Positions 1 to 7,613 of a stretch of DNA of 52,864 nt are shown here, piece after piece. Position numbers and translations under genes: made by a program. Location: positions 1 to 52,864 of the forward strand of contig JAZLHU010000048.1 in NCBI GenBank assembly GCA_045616985.1, read 5' to 3'. The notes beneath the pieces were generated by a model, which did not search any database, had not been told where the DNA came from, and saw nothing but the letters and a program-made list of their open reading frames with translations. Each line of letters opens with the position of its first letter. Within the stretch, counting starts at the first letter, position 1. Origin of the DNA: RUG13409 sp045616985 (GTDB taxonomy: Bacteria; Bacillota; Clostridia; Peptostreptococcales; Anaerovoracaceae).

Positions 1-124
1 TTGTGTTTTTGGAATTGAACAAGGAATCTTTGTTCTTGTGAACATGATTGCTCTTTGTTCTTTTTTCATTTTCTACACTATGATGTTTTCAAGGTTCCGT
101 CCTGCCTCTTAAAGAGGCGGAACA
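1..124 (-). promoter_or_regulatory. Leader of a strongly expressed transcript leaving the window, probably rRNA
   Basis: Reading leftward from the promoter at 131-159, the transcript begins with nested inverted repeats: GTTCCG pairs with CGGAAC, and CCTCTT pairs with AAGAGG inside it, spanning about 93-126. This is followed by CCTTGAAAAC and a run of short repeats containing GAACAAAG and ACAAGAAC. The CCTTGAAAAC string is typical of leaders and spacers of Gram-positive rRNA operons. No coding frame of note lies here. The rRNA itself would be beyond base 1, so the assignment is inference from promoter strength and leader style. Confidence 0.5.
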
Positions 125-130
125 GTTGAT

Positions 131-159
131 AGTATACTCGCTGTCTATTATATTGTCAA
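131..159 (-). promoter_or_regulatory. Strong sigma-A promoter with A/T-rich upstream tracts
   Basis: On the minus strand there is a perfect -35 TTGACA (154-159), a 17-base spacer and a -10 TATACT (131-136). Upstream (about 160-200) are phased runs of A and T that resemble an UP element. This architecture is that of the strongest housekeeping promoters, usually rRNA or tRNA operons. It reads out of the left end of the window. Confidence 0.8.
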
Positions 160-231
160 CATTTTTTTTCAACAATTTAATTTTTTTTCAAAAAAGTTTT
201 CCACCGGGTTTTCCACAACCGTAAAATGCTT

Positions 232-265
232 AAAAAACCAACTGCCCGGCGAATCGCCGGGCAGT
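232..265 (-). terminator. Rho-independent terminator of uraA
   Basis: A perfect 11-bp stem (ACTGCCCGGCG pairing with CGCCGGGCAGT, 241-265), followed on the minus strand by a short GG and a run of T (232-237). It lies 36 bases past the uraA stop and ends the pyrimidine-uptake transcript before the divergently important promoter region at 131-159. Confidence 0.9.
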
Positions 266-300
266 CTGCTGAATATATTAAGGAAGTTTGGCTTTTGATT

Positions 301-1710
301 TTATCTATCCATATTCACTTCTTCCCGGGCCTCAACGCCGGCAGACATTGCATCCTGTGCTCCCGTGATCCTTCTTGTGATGATACCTACAATAAGAGCT
401 GCTGCAAGTGATGTAAGGGAGATGAGTGCTCCGTCTGTTGCGGAGTTTGTTCCGAAGTTAAATGCAAGTCCGCCGATACCGCAAACAAGTATTGCGCTTA
501 CAACAAAAAGGTTTCTGTTGTCACCAAGGTCAACTTTTGAAAGAAGCTGAAGTCCCGATACTGCAATGAGTCCGTAGAGTGCTATGCAGGCACCGCCCAT
601 TACGCACTTCGGAATCGAGTTGATAAGTGCAACGAATGGTGTCACAAATGAAAGGAGTATGCATCCGAAGCTTGCGTACTTGATTGTATGTACTGCAGCG
701 TTTCCGGTGATAGCAACGCATCCGATCGATTCGCCGTATGTTGTGTTTGCACATGTGCCGAATACTGTTCCTACGATTGAGCCGACACCATCGCCAAGGA
801 GTGTGCAGTCAAGACCGGGGTCTGTAATAAGGTCTTTGCCGATGATGTTGCTGAGATTCTTGTGGTCGCCTACGTGCTGTGCAAGTTCAACAACTGCGAT
901 CGGCGCGTAGATAAGAATAAGGTTTACGATTACCGTTCCTGTGATAGGAGCATATTCTCCTTTTGTCTGAAATGCTCTGATGATATTGAGCTTGGGTATA
1001 TCAACGATTGATCTGATGCTGAATGTCGAGAATGCATCAATGAACGGCTGAAAGCTTAATATCTGAAGACTTTCAACCTTAAGAATCATTCCGAGCAGCG
1101 TGATGAGAAGTGCAAGGATGTACCCTGCTCCGACACCGTAAATGAACGGGAAGAGCTTCATCCTGTTATTACCTCTTACTGAGCAATATACGATCGCGAA
1201 GAAAGTAAATAAACCTACAACTATGGTAACGAGGGAATAGGTTTCTCCGCCGTTTGTCTGAAGCCAGCCTGTAGCTGTGCCGGAAAGCGAAAGCCCGATA
1301 AGCGTTACGATCGGCCCTGCGATTACTGCCGGCATAAGCTTGTTTACCCATCCGGATCCGACCTTTTTAATGATCAGTGCGAATACTACATATACAAGAC
1401 CTGCAATGAGTACGCCGATGATGACCCCCCAGTATCCGTAGCCGTATCCGATGGATGCTGCATAAGAACCTAAGAATGTGAATGTACTTCCGAGGAATAC
1501 CGGACTCTTCTTCTTTGTAAAGAAGATATATACCAGAGTTCCCAGCCCTGCGCCGAAGAGTGCTGCAGCCGGGTCCGACGGAAGGCCGAAGCCCGTCATA
1601 AGAATCGGTACCAGCAAGGTTGCCGCCATGATGGCAATCATCTGCTGGAATGCAAACATCAGGTTCTCCCTTACAGGAGGCTTGTCTTGAATGTCGTAAA
1701 TAAGTTTCAT
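301..1710 (-). CDS. uraA: Uracil permease (nucleobase:cation symporter-2 family)
   Basis: A 469-residue polytopic membrane protein of the UraA/PyrP branch of the NCS2 family, which imports uracil with a cation. The central signature region around residues 270-330 has the family's conserved acidic and glycine-rich segments (VVELAQHVGDHKNLS, then FGTCANTTYGESIG). The length is slightly above the 430-450 typical of the family. The ATG at 1710 is preceded by GAGGAGAGGAAAGAC. It lies downstream of a PyrR-type attenuator and its own promoter, and next to upp, the enzyme that converts imported uracil to UMP, so the two genes form a salvage unit. Uracil is the best-supported substrate; xanthine is less likely given the attenuator. 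Confidence 0.93.
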   Translation of the reverse strand: MKLIYDIQDKPPVRENLMFAFQQMIAIMAATLLVPILMTGFGLPSDPAAALFGAGLGTLVYIFFTKKKSPVFLGSTFTFLGSYAASIGYGYGYWGVIIGVLIAGLVYVVFALIIKKVGSGWVNKLMPAVIAGPIVTLIGLSLSGTATGWLQTNGGETYSLVTIVVGLFTFFAIVYCSVRGNNRMKLFPFIYGVGAGYILALLITLLGMILKVESLQILSFQPFIDAFSTFSIRSIVDIPKLNIIRAFQTKGEYAPITGTVIVNLILIYAPIAVVELAQHVGDHKNLSNIIGKDLITDPGLDCTLLGDGVGSIVGTVFGTCANTTYGESIGCVAITGNAAVHTIKYASFGCILLSFVTPFVALINSIPKCVMGGACIALYGLIAVSGLQLLSKVDLGDNRNLFVVSAILVCGIGGLAFNFGTNSATDGALISLTSLAAALIVGIITRRITGAQDAMSAGVEAREEVNMDR

Positions 1711-1761
1711 GTCTTTCCTCTCCTCATTTGATCAAGATTTTACTATTTACAACAAAACACA

Positions 1762-1793
1762 TAAAAACACCTTACTGTGCTTCAGCAAGGTGT
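1762..1793 (-). terminator. Attenuator terminator upstream of uraA
   Basis: On the minus strand ACACCTT and AAGGTGT (1787-1793 and 1767-1773) form a 7-bp stem around a 13-base loop and are followed by TTTTAT. The 5' side (ACACCTTGC) can alternatively pair with an upstream GCAAGG...TGT segment, so the hairpin is conditional. It lies 52 bases before the uraA start codon. Confidence 0.75.
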
Positions 1794-1836
1794 TGTAAAT
1801 CTTCATATAATATAACAGGTGCACGCATGCACTTAC

Positions 1837-1875
1837 ATCGCCTTGCCAATATCTCTGTATTGGATTTAAAGATTA
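1837..1875 (-). promoter_or_regulatory. PyrR-binding hairpin and antiterminator strand in the uraA leader
   Basis: In the leader RNA, CCAATA (1863-1858) pairs with TATTGG (1851-1846) around the hexaloop CAGAGA (1857-1852). This matches the CNGNGA loop of known PyrR-binding sites. Below it a CTT/AAG lower stem is separated by an A-rich bulge on the 5' side, as in the Bacillus anti-antiterminators. The segment GCAAGG just after the hairpin, plus a nearby TGT, is complementary to the 5' arm of the downstream terminator. That gives the classic three-way switch: UMP-bound PyrR would hold the hairpin, free the terminator and shut off uraA. PyrR is encoded 1.7 kb away. Confidence 0.75.
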
Positions 1876-1893
1876 TGTATTTTGTTCTTACAT

Positions 1894-1922
1894 ATAGTAC
1901 CACAGACAGCCCTTATGGTCAA
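1894..1922 (-). promoter_or_regulatory. Promoter of uraA leader
   Basis: Minus-strand -35 TTGACC (1917-1922), 17-base spacer, -10 TACTAT (1894-1899). The start point near 1887 gives a leader of about 175 bases that contains the PyrR-type hairpin and terminator. It lies 39 bases downstream of the upp stop, so uraA is both separately driven and attenuated. Confidence 0.8.
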
Positions 1923-1961
1923 TATGTTGTTGTTATTTTGATAATAATTTTTATGTATATC

Positions 1962-2627
1962 CTATTTGTACTTTTGCGGATTGTAGCTTACGGTTCCGCA
2001 AACGCGGTCACCGGCATCGCCTGCAGCGGTAAGAATATAGCCCTTTTCATTGAGCGGCTCATCTGAATAGCATGCCGTGTATATCTGAACATCGGGGTGA
2101 TTCTTGTAAATAAGCTCAACTCCTTCTCTTGCAGAGAATATGCACATAAGCTTAATCCTTGTACAACCGGCTTCTTTAATCATTTTGATTGCAGCATCTG
2201 CAGAAACACCCGTTGCAAGTGCGGGGTCAACAACAATAACCTGTCCCTTCGGTGCATTTACAGGCAGCTTAAAGTAATATGTGTGCGGTTGAAGTGTTTC
2301 TTCATCCCTGTATAAACCAACATGACCGACGCTGCAGGTCGGATAAAGACTTCTGAGCCCGTCCACCATACCAAGTCCGGCTCTTAAAATAGGAACAATG
2401 GTAAAGTCTTCTGCAATAACCTCTGTCCTGACCTTTTGAAGCGGTGCCTGAACCTCTATTTCCTTTAAGGGCAGATCCTTTAAAGTCTCGTAACCCATAA
2501 GCATGGCAAGCTCCTCAACAAGCTCGCAGAACTCCTTAGAGCCCGTATTGACATCTCTTAAATGAGATACCTTATGCTTAATAAGCGGGTGATCGAAAAT
2601 TGTTACGTTTTTAAGAAAATCTTCCAT
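1962..2627 (-). CDS. upp: Uracil phosphoribosyltransferase
   Basis: A cytoplasmic enzyme that makes UMP from uracil and PRPP. The 221-residue product covers the whole family (about 209 is usual), with the N-terminal HPLIKHKVSHLRD block and the uracil-site region near GYILTAAGDAGDRVCGT at the C-terminus. The PRPP loop at residues 134-143 reads DPALATGVSA, where almost all family members have DPMLATGGSA, so the second glycine is valine here. The ATG at 2627 lies 13 bases after the DUF523 stop, the last gene of a nagB-pyrR-DUF523-upp run. The rest of the protein is intact and I expect it to be active, but the loop change is unusual. Confidence 0.93.
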   Translation of the reverse strand: MEDFLKNVTIFDHPLIKHKVSHLRDVNTGSKEFCELVEELAMLMGYETLKDLPLKEIEVQAPLQKVRTEVIAEDFTIVPILRAGLGMVDGLRSLYPTCSVGHVGLYRDEETLQPHTYYFKLPVNAPKGQVIVVDPALATGVSADAAIKMIKEAGCTRIKLMCIFSAREGVELIYKNHPDVQIYTACYSDEPLNEKGYILTAAGDAGDRVCGTVSYNPQKYK

Positions 2628-2640
2628 TTATCTATGTCTC

Positions 2641-3066
2641 CTATAGTTCCTCATCGGAAAAAACTTTAAAACCTTCTTTTAAGAGCGCTTCTGCCGTGAT
2701 CCCGTTTCCCCGGATCTTGTTTCCGGAAAATGTTCCGTCATAAATAAGCCCTTTACCGCAGGACGGACTTCCCGTCTTTAGAACTGCATAATCAATATTG
2801 TTTAACTTTGCGATCCGAAGAGCCGTTTCTACGCCTCTTTTATAATTATCAGTCACATCAGTGCCATCCTTTGCAAGGATGCGATCACTGCCCTGCTGAC
2901 GTTCTGACGGAATTCTCGGCGTAGTCAATCCACCCATCTGTTCAGGACAAATGGGGATCAAAACATTATCCTTTGCCAAAGCCAAAACCTTTTCGTTTGG
3001 CTTCGACAATCCGTCGTATCTGCAATTACAGCCCAAAAGGCATGCACTAACCAGAATTTTTGCCAT
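2641..3066 (-). CDS. DUF523 family protein
   Basis: A 141-residue protein that spans a complete DUF523 domain. The diagnostic N-terminal ILVSACLLGCNCRYDG is present, followed by a central PICPEQMGGL block and a conserved KTGSPSCGKGLIYDG near the end. Conserved cysteines at about 9, 13, 15 and 103 suggest metal or redox chemistry, but the family's function is not established. The start lies two bases past the pyrR stop, so the genes are co-transcribed and probably translationally coupled. The presence of DUF523 within a pyrimidine-salvage operon does not itself reveal a role. Confidence 0.88.
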   Translation of the reverse strand: MAKILVSACLLGCNCRYDGLSKPNEKVLALAKDNVLIPICPEQMGGLTTPRIPSERQQGSDRILAKDGTDVTDNYKRGVETALRIAKLNNIDYAVLKTGSPSCGKGLIYDGTFSGNKIRGNGITAEALLKEGFKVFSDEEL

Positions 3067-3068
3067 TA

Positions 3069-3611
3069 TTATTCCTTCTTAAACAATTCAACCATCGTGA
3101 TCCCGTCAGGGTCATTCAGGCTGACCTTTACATATTCTTTTCTTGACGTCGGAACATTTTTCCCTATGTAATCAGGCTTGATGGGAAGCTCCCTGTGCCC
3201 CCTGTCTATCAGAACGGCAAGCCCGATCTTGGAAGGACGGCCAACGGAAAATACCGCTTCTATGGCAGCCCTGATCGTGCGTCCCGTATACAAAACGTCA
3301 TCAACAAGAATTACCTCTTTCCCTGTAATATCAACATCAAAAGAAGGCTCTTTGTTTACTACAGGCATCTCTGTGACTCTGGTAAGATCATCTCTGTAAA
3401 ATGAAATATCGAGCTGGCAAACAGGAATTGCCGGACTACCATGTTCCTTGATCTTTTCAGCAAGTATTTTTGCCATAGGAACTCCTCTTGTTTTGATTCC
3501 GACCAAAACAAGCTTTTCAGGAGAATCCGTTTTCTCAACTATCTCAAATGAAAGTCTTGTAAGAGCCCTGCCTACGCCGAGCTCATCCATAAGCTTAACT
3601 GAGTTTGCCAT
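3069..3611 (-). CDS. pyrR: Bifunctional pyrimidine operon regulator / uracil phosphoribosyltransferase PyrR
   Basis: A 180-residue protein (Bacillus PyrR is 181) that binds UMP and nascent pyr mRNA leaders to promote termination, and has a weak UPRTase activity. The PRPP motif EVILVDDVLYTGRT lies in the second half, and RALTRLSFEI and GIKTRGVPMA are typical family blocks. The ATG at 3611 is chosen over an upstream start at 3737. The upstream extension would overlap nagB by about 100 bases and has no counterpart in the family. It follows nagB by 22 bases. Its probable target, a CAGAGA-loop hairpin before uraA, is in this same window. Confidence 0.93.
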   Translation of the reverse strand: MANSVKLMDELGVGRALTRLSFEIVEKTDSPEKLVLVGIKTRGVPMAKILAEKIKEHGSPAIPVCQLDISFYRDDLTRVTEMPVVNKEPSFDVDITGKEVILVDDVLYTGRTIRAAIEAVFSVGRPSKIGLAVLIDRGHRELPIKPDYIGKNVPTSRKEYVKVSLNDPDGITMVELFKKE

Positions 3612-3633
3612 TTGCTTTTCCTGATTAATCGGA

Positions 3634-4353
3634 CTATTTTGAAAGCTTAGCTGCAGCAGCCTCGTCAAGATATACCGTGCAATACGGGTGAAGCTGCAGA
3701 ACAGATGCAGGCACATCAGTTGTAACAGGTCCTTCAATGAATGCCTTAACTATATCAGCCTTGCTGCTTCCGATAGCCATAAGGATAATACTTCTTGCAT
3801 TCATAATCGTCTTGATCCCCATAGTTACGGCATGTGTAGGGACCTCGTCAATGGACTCAAAGAATCTGGAGTTTACTTCTCTTGTATTCTGTTCAAGCTC
3901 AACAACATGAGTAATGGAGTCGAGCGATGTGCCCGGTTCATCAAAGCCGATATGTCCGTCAACGCCGATCCCAAGAATCTGAAGATCTATTCCGCCTGCG
4001 GCATTGATTTCATCGTCGTAGGATGCAGCCTTTTCTGTATTGATCCCGTCAGGGACATGGGTATTGCTGATATCAATATCAATATGCTCAAAAAGATTCG
4101 TGTTCATGAAATATCGGTAGGACTGATTATGAGATCCGTCAAGACCTACATACTCATCAAGATTGAATGTCCTGACATCCTTAAAGGTAATGACCCCTTC
4201 CCTGTTGAGTCTTGCAAGCTCCTTGTAAAGACCGATTGGTGTTGAGCCTGTTGCTCCGCCGAGAACTGCGTTTGGCTTTTTCTTTAAAAGTTCAACATAT
4301 TGCTGTGCAGCTTTTTCTGCAATTTCTTTTTCCGATCCGATTATAACTTTCAT
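3634..4353 (-). CDS. nagB: Glucosamine-6-phosphate deaminase
   Basis: A 239-residue cytoplasmic enzyme that converts glucosamine-6-phosphate to fructose-6-phosphate and ammonia. It has the phosphate loop GGATGSTP at 32-39 and all the catalytic positions known from E. coli NagB: Asp66 (in NLDEY), Asp132 and His134 (in VDGHIGF) and Glu139. The length matches the short Gram-positive form, which lacks the C-terminal allosteric tail. GGAGGAATAACAAACT precedes the ATG. It follows a structured 151-bp intergenic element and heads the nagB-pyrR-DUF523-upp run, so it may oppose or balance GlmM flux from the operon upstream. Confidence 0.94.
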   Translation of the reverse strand: MKVIIGSEKEIAEKAAQQYVELLKKKPNAVLGGATGSTPIGLYKELARLNREGVITFKDVRTFNLDEYVGLDGSHNQSYRYFMNTNLFEHIDIDISNTHVPDGINTEKAASYDDEINAAGGIDLQILGIGVDGHIGFDEPGTSLDSITHVVELEQNTREVNSRFFESIDEVPTHAVTMGIKTIMNARSIILMAIGSSKADIVKAFIEGPVTTDVPASVLQLHPYCTVYLDEAAAAKLSK

Positions 4354-4386
4354 AGTTTGTTATTCCTCCATTATGTGTATGTTTAT

Positions 4387-4537
4387 GCAAATGATTGCTT
4401 TATCCCTTCAGCAATAGGCTCCGGGCTTCACGCCGAACCTCACTCTCATGGTCATCAGCCCTAAAGGGCTTCTTCCCCTGCTCGTGAGTTTCTGCTACCC
4501 TACGCAATATTGCTTCAGAGACAAATCAATCATTTGC
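4387..4537 (-). other. Structured intergenic element with 30-bp terminal inverted repeats, upstream of nagB
   Basis: The arms 4387-4416 and 4508-4537 are reverse complements at 25 of 30 positions, with the outer 11 (GCAAATGATTG) perfect. Inside, read on the minus strand, are further nested stems: CTCAC with GTGAG, AGCCC with GGGCT closing on TTTA, and GGTTCGG with CCGGAGCC. This branched fold is what a structured RNA or a small hairpin-type mobile element (MITE) would give. No coding frame and no clear promoter or poly-T tract is visible. It ends 33 bases before the nagB ATG, so it could be a 5'-UTR element or an mRNA-processing site. The strand given follows the flanking genes and is not proven. 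Confidence 0.6.
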
Positions 4538-4557
4538 AAATACTTACAAAAAATTAA

Positions 4558-5220
4558 CTAATATTTTTCTGCAATTATTCCTGTATTTTTCAAAATGTGA
4601 TCTGCTGCAAGCACACCTCGAGCGCATGTCGTCGGATATACATTTGAATGACGTCCGATGATAGTACCCGGATTAAGAACGGCATTGCATCCGATTTCTG
4701 TCCAGTCGCCGAGGATGGCACCGAATTTTCTTCTTCCTGTTGCAAGCTGTTCGTCCTTGTCTTTTACAACAACATTAAGTCTGTCTGCCTTTACGTTGGA
4801 CGTAACCGACCCTGCGCCCATATGAGCATGATAGCCGAGAACGGAATCACCCACATAGTTGTAATGCGGGGTTTCGCAGTCATCAAAGAGTATGCAGTTT
4901 TTAAGCTCAACCGAGTTTCCGACAGTTGCACCTTTGCCAACTATTGCAGAGCCTCTGATAAAAGCACAATGCCTGATTTCAGCCTCATGATCTATGATGC
5001 AGGGAGCACCGATATATGCACTTTCAAAAACCCTTGCATCCTTTGCGATCCACACGCCTTCTCTCGGATTATCAAATTCATCTGCAGGCAGTGTTGGCCC
5101 GAGCTTTAAAATAAAACCTTCAATATCAGCAAGAACCTCCCATGGGTATGTTTTTCCTGCAAAAAGCTCCTTTGCTATTGTATGATCAAGATCTAATAAC
5201 TCTCCGATTTTAGGTATCAT
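4558..5220 (-). CDS. Left-handed beta-helix (hexapeptide-repeat) acyltransferase-like protein
   Basis: A 220-residue protein with an N-terminal domain of about 75 residues and a left-handed beta-helix made of hexapeptide repeats (for example AYIGAPCIIDHEAEIRH, then SAIVGKGATVGNS). It resembles the acetyltransferase half of GlmU and is often annotated as UDP-GlcNAc pyrophosphorylase-related, but the nucleotidyltransferase half is absent. The ATG at 5220 is chosen because GGGAGGTATATC precedes it; an upstream in-frame start at 5268 would overlap glmM and has no such site. It lies 20 bases after glmM, which makes glucosamine-1-phosphate, the substrate of GlmU's acetyltransferase. An acetylation role on that sugar is therefore a reasonable inference. 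Confidence 0.75.
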   Translation of the reverse strand: MIPKIGELLDLDHTIAKELFAGKTYPWEVLADIEGFILKLGPTLPADEFDNPREGVWIAKDARVFESAYIGAPCIIDHEAEIRHCAFIRGSAIVGKGATVGNSVELKNCILFDDCETPHYNYVGDSVLGYHAHMGAGSVTSNVKADRLNVVVKDKDEQLATGRRKFGAILGDWTEIGCNAVLNPGTIIGRHSNVYPTTCARGVLAADHILKNTGIIAEKY

Positions 5221-5240
5221 GATATACCTCCCGTTACCCT

Positions 5241-6614
5241 TTATTTTATTTTTACCAGCTTGCCGCAAGCCTTCATTGCCGCAATCATCATATCAACAGC
5301 TTTTTCGGCATTTTCGGCTGTTGTGGCCTCGGCCATTACTCTTAAGACGGGTTCCGTTCCGGATTTGCGAAGAAGTACTCTTCCGCGGTCGCCGAGAAAC
5401 CTTTCCGCTTCTGTTACGGAAGCCGCAACCGCAGGATCCGCAAGCGTTTCGTCTTTATCTGTTACGATAACATTTTTAAGCACCTGCGGATACATAGTAA
5501 CACCCTGCTTAAGCTGAGACAAGCTCATCTTCTTTGATGTTACGCATTCCATTACCTTGATTGCAGTAAGTACCCCGTCGCCTGTTGTCGCATATTTTTT
5601 GAAGATGATATGACCGGACTGTTCGCCTCCTATAAGGTGTCCGTTTTCAGCCATGTTTTCATAAACGTACTTGTCGCCCACAGCAGTTTTTTCATATCCG
5701 ATGCCAAGCTCATCCAATGCCTTGTAAAGACCGAAATTGGACATAACTGTTGTTACTACCTTTGAATTTCCGAGAAGTCCGCTCTCTTTCATGTATCTTG
5801 CACAAACATACATAATTTCGTCGCCGTTTACAAGCTCCCCGTTTTCATCAATCGCAAGACACCTGTCAGCATCGCCGTCAAAGGCAAATCCTATATCAAG
5901 GCTGTTATCAACGACATATTTTTGAAGTCCCTCAATATGGGTCGAACCGCAGTTAAGATTAACATTCAGACCATCCGGCTGATTGTTGATTACATAAGTT
6001 GTTGCGCCGAGTGCATCAAACACATTTTTTGCAATTTGCCATGTTGAACCGTTTGAACAATCAATACCGACCTTTAATCCTTTGTAGGACGTGGTTGCAA
6101 GTGAAATAAGATACCCTACATAACGATTTCTGCCTGCGGAATGATCTATTACGCTTCCGATATTTGCACCGGTTGCATAAGGGACCTCCCAGTCACCGTC
6201 TAAGTACTTTTCGACCTCATCGATAACGTCATCCGGCATCTTCTCTCCGGACCCGTTAATAAGCTTGATACCGTTATCATGGAAGGGATTGTGACTTGCG
6301 GAAATCATAACGCCGCAATCGAAATCTTCCGTTCTTGCAACGTATGCAACAGACGGCGTGGATGTGACATGAAGAAGGTATGCATCCGCACCCGATGCCG
6401 TAATTCCCGCACAAAGTGCATCTTCGTACATATAGCTGGAACGGCGGGTATCTTTCCCCACAACGATCTTTGCTCTGTAATCCGCCGGATGACCGAGCTT
6501 TGGATTGTTTGTGTAATACCATCCGATAAACAATCCGATTTTAAACGCATGCATTGCAGTAAGATCTACATTTGCTTCTCCCCTGAAGCCGTCTGTCCCG
6601 AAATACTTACCCAT
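5241..6614 (-). CDS. glmM: Phosphoglucosamine mutase
   Basis: A 457-residue enzyme that interconverts glucosamine-6-phosphate and glucosamine-1-phosphate on the way to UDP-GlcNAc and peptidoglycan. The N-terminus YFGTDGFRG is the family start. The phosphoserine loop ISASHNPFHDNG puts the catalytic serine at 107. The Mg-binding loop DGDADR is at 246-251 and the phosphate-binding RKSGTEPVLRVM near 415. It lies 18 bases after cdaR in the conserved Firmicutes order cdaA-cdaR-glmM. In Bacillus, Lactococcus and Staphylococcus, GlmM also binds and inhibits CdaA; that regulation is family knowledge, not visible here. Confidence 0.96.
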   Translation of the reverse strand: MGKYFGTDGFRGEANVDLTAMHAFKIGLFIGWYYTNNPKLGHPADYRAKIVVGKDTRRSSYMYEDALCAGITASGADAYLLHVTSTPSVAYVARTEDFDCGVMISASHNPFHDNGIKLINGSGEKMPDDVIDEVEKYLDGDWEVPYATGANIGSVIDHSAGRNRYVGYLISLATTSYKGLKVGIDCSNGSTWQIAKNVFDALGATTYVINNQPDGLNVNLNCGSTHIEGLQKYVVDNSLDIGFAFDGDADRCLAIDENGELVNGDEIMYVCARYMKESGLLGNSKVVTTVMSNFGLYKALDELGIGYEKTAVGDKYVYENMAENGHLIGGEQSGHIIFKKYATTGDGVLTAIKVMECVTSKKMSLSQLKQGVTMYPQVLKNVIVTDKDETLADPAVAASVTEAERFLGDRGRVLLRKSGTEPVLRVMAEATTAENAEKAVDMMIAAMKACGKLVKIK

Positions 6615-6632
6615 AGGGGCACCTCCAAATAA

Positions 6633-7613
6633 CTATAGATTTTCATTTACTTCCTGCTGTTCAAGAAGGCTCTGTTCATAGAGCCTTTTTGCTTCCTCCG
6701 AAATCACTATATCCATAACAAGATCTCCGTTATTCCTTGACGGAAAAATCCCCTCGGGATATATAGGATTGAGTTTAATGCTCACGCTGTCCGTAAGCCC
6801 GCTGATGTCAACAAGCTCTGTTGCAATCTTATTTACCTTTGCAAGATCTTCGGAAGAGCCCTTAATCGAGACAGCCGTTGTGCCGTTTGTACTTTCAATT
6901 CCCTCAGGGCCATAGATAGATGCACCTGTAATATCCACACTTAAGTAAACCTGCTTTGTATTATATAAAACAGCACTTAAACCCACATTGTCCGAAAGAA
7001 GCTCCACTCCCGGAACCTGAACCCCTGCCGAGTTTACTGCCAAGGCAGGAATATTCAATTCTTTTATCCTGTCAACCTCCAGAAGATTGGAATCAAGATC
7101 GACTTTTATGTAAGATACCTTTGCCACATCGCTCTTTGCTCCGGAAACATTCAATGAAGACGGGTAGTTGAATATTGTCTGTTCAAGTCCCTCTTTTGCT
7201 TCCCCGTAAAAAATCTTTACATCCTTTGCATCTGTAACAAGATCATCAACACGAACGCTTATTTTTTCGCTTTTGACATCGTCGATAGTAATATTCTTTG
7301 GACCGACAACATTAACGATAATGTTCTCATCGCCCCGGTTGAACGAAGCAATGTCTGCGCTTGCAGTAAAATCAGCAAGACTTAAATCGCCGACATCATT
7401 TCTCGTTCCGGATACGGTTATATCGACCGTATAATCCAAAGAACCCACAACCGCAAGACCTCTGTCTGCCAGTGTCTGCTCACCGTTTATCAAAACCGGA
7501 ACATTTTTGATCACATCAGTTGTAGGCGGATTAACAACACTGATCACATAGAACCAGAGAACGACCGCAATAACAGCGGATATGAATATTTCCCAAACCT
7601 TATTCCGCTGCAT
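6633..7613 (-). CDS. cdaR: CdaR/YbbR-domain membrane regulator of diadenylate cyclase
   Basis: A 326-residue protein with one N-terminal membrane helix (about residues 5-25) and a long extracytoplasmic part containing repeated YbbR modules of about 80 residues. Each has the pattern of short beta strands ending in phrases such as VNVVGPKN. In other Firmicutes CdaR binds CdaA at the membrane and tunes c-di-AMP output. The ATG at 7613 is chosen because AGAGGTAAGAAAC precedes it. The in-frame ATG at 7637 lacks a ribosome site. The start overlaps the cdaA end by 14 bases, which indicates translational coupling. Confidence 0.92.
   Translation of the reverse strand: MQRNKVWEIFISAVIAVVLWFYVISVVNPPTTDVIKNVPVLINGEQTLADRGLAVVGSLDYTVDITVSGTRNDVGDLSLADFTASADIASFNRGDENIIVNVVGPKNITIDDVKSEKISVRVDDLVTDAKDVKIFYGEAKEGLEQTIFNYPSSLNVSGAKSDVAKVSYIKVDLDSNLLEVDRIKELNIPALAVNSAGVQVPGVELLSDNVGLSAVLYNTKQVYLSVDITGASIYGPEGIESTNGTTAVSIKGSSEDLAKVNKIATELVDISGLTDSVSIKLNPIYPEGIFPSRNNGDLVMDIVISEEAKRLYEQSLLEQQEVNENL

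Noticed and set aside
205..222. DnaA-box-like TTTTCCACA and TTTTCCACC in the A/T-rich left intergenic region
   Set aside because: Only one exact consensus match, no cluster, no dnaA/dnaN neighbours; better explained as sequence upstream of a strong promoter.
3612..3737. N-terminal extension of PyrR
   Set aside because: Would overlap nagB by over 100 bases, is unlike any PyrR, and the 180-residue form matches the family length.
4440..4480. Hammerhead-ribozyme-like CTGATGA on the minus strand inside the nagB element
   Set aside because: No CGAAA core follows and the stems do not form the three-way junction; the match is chance.
4387..4537. glmS ribozyme or c-di-AMP riboswitch near amino-sugar and cdaA genes
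   Set aside because: Conserved core strings of both classes are missing.
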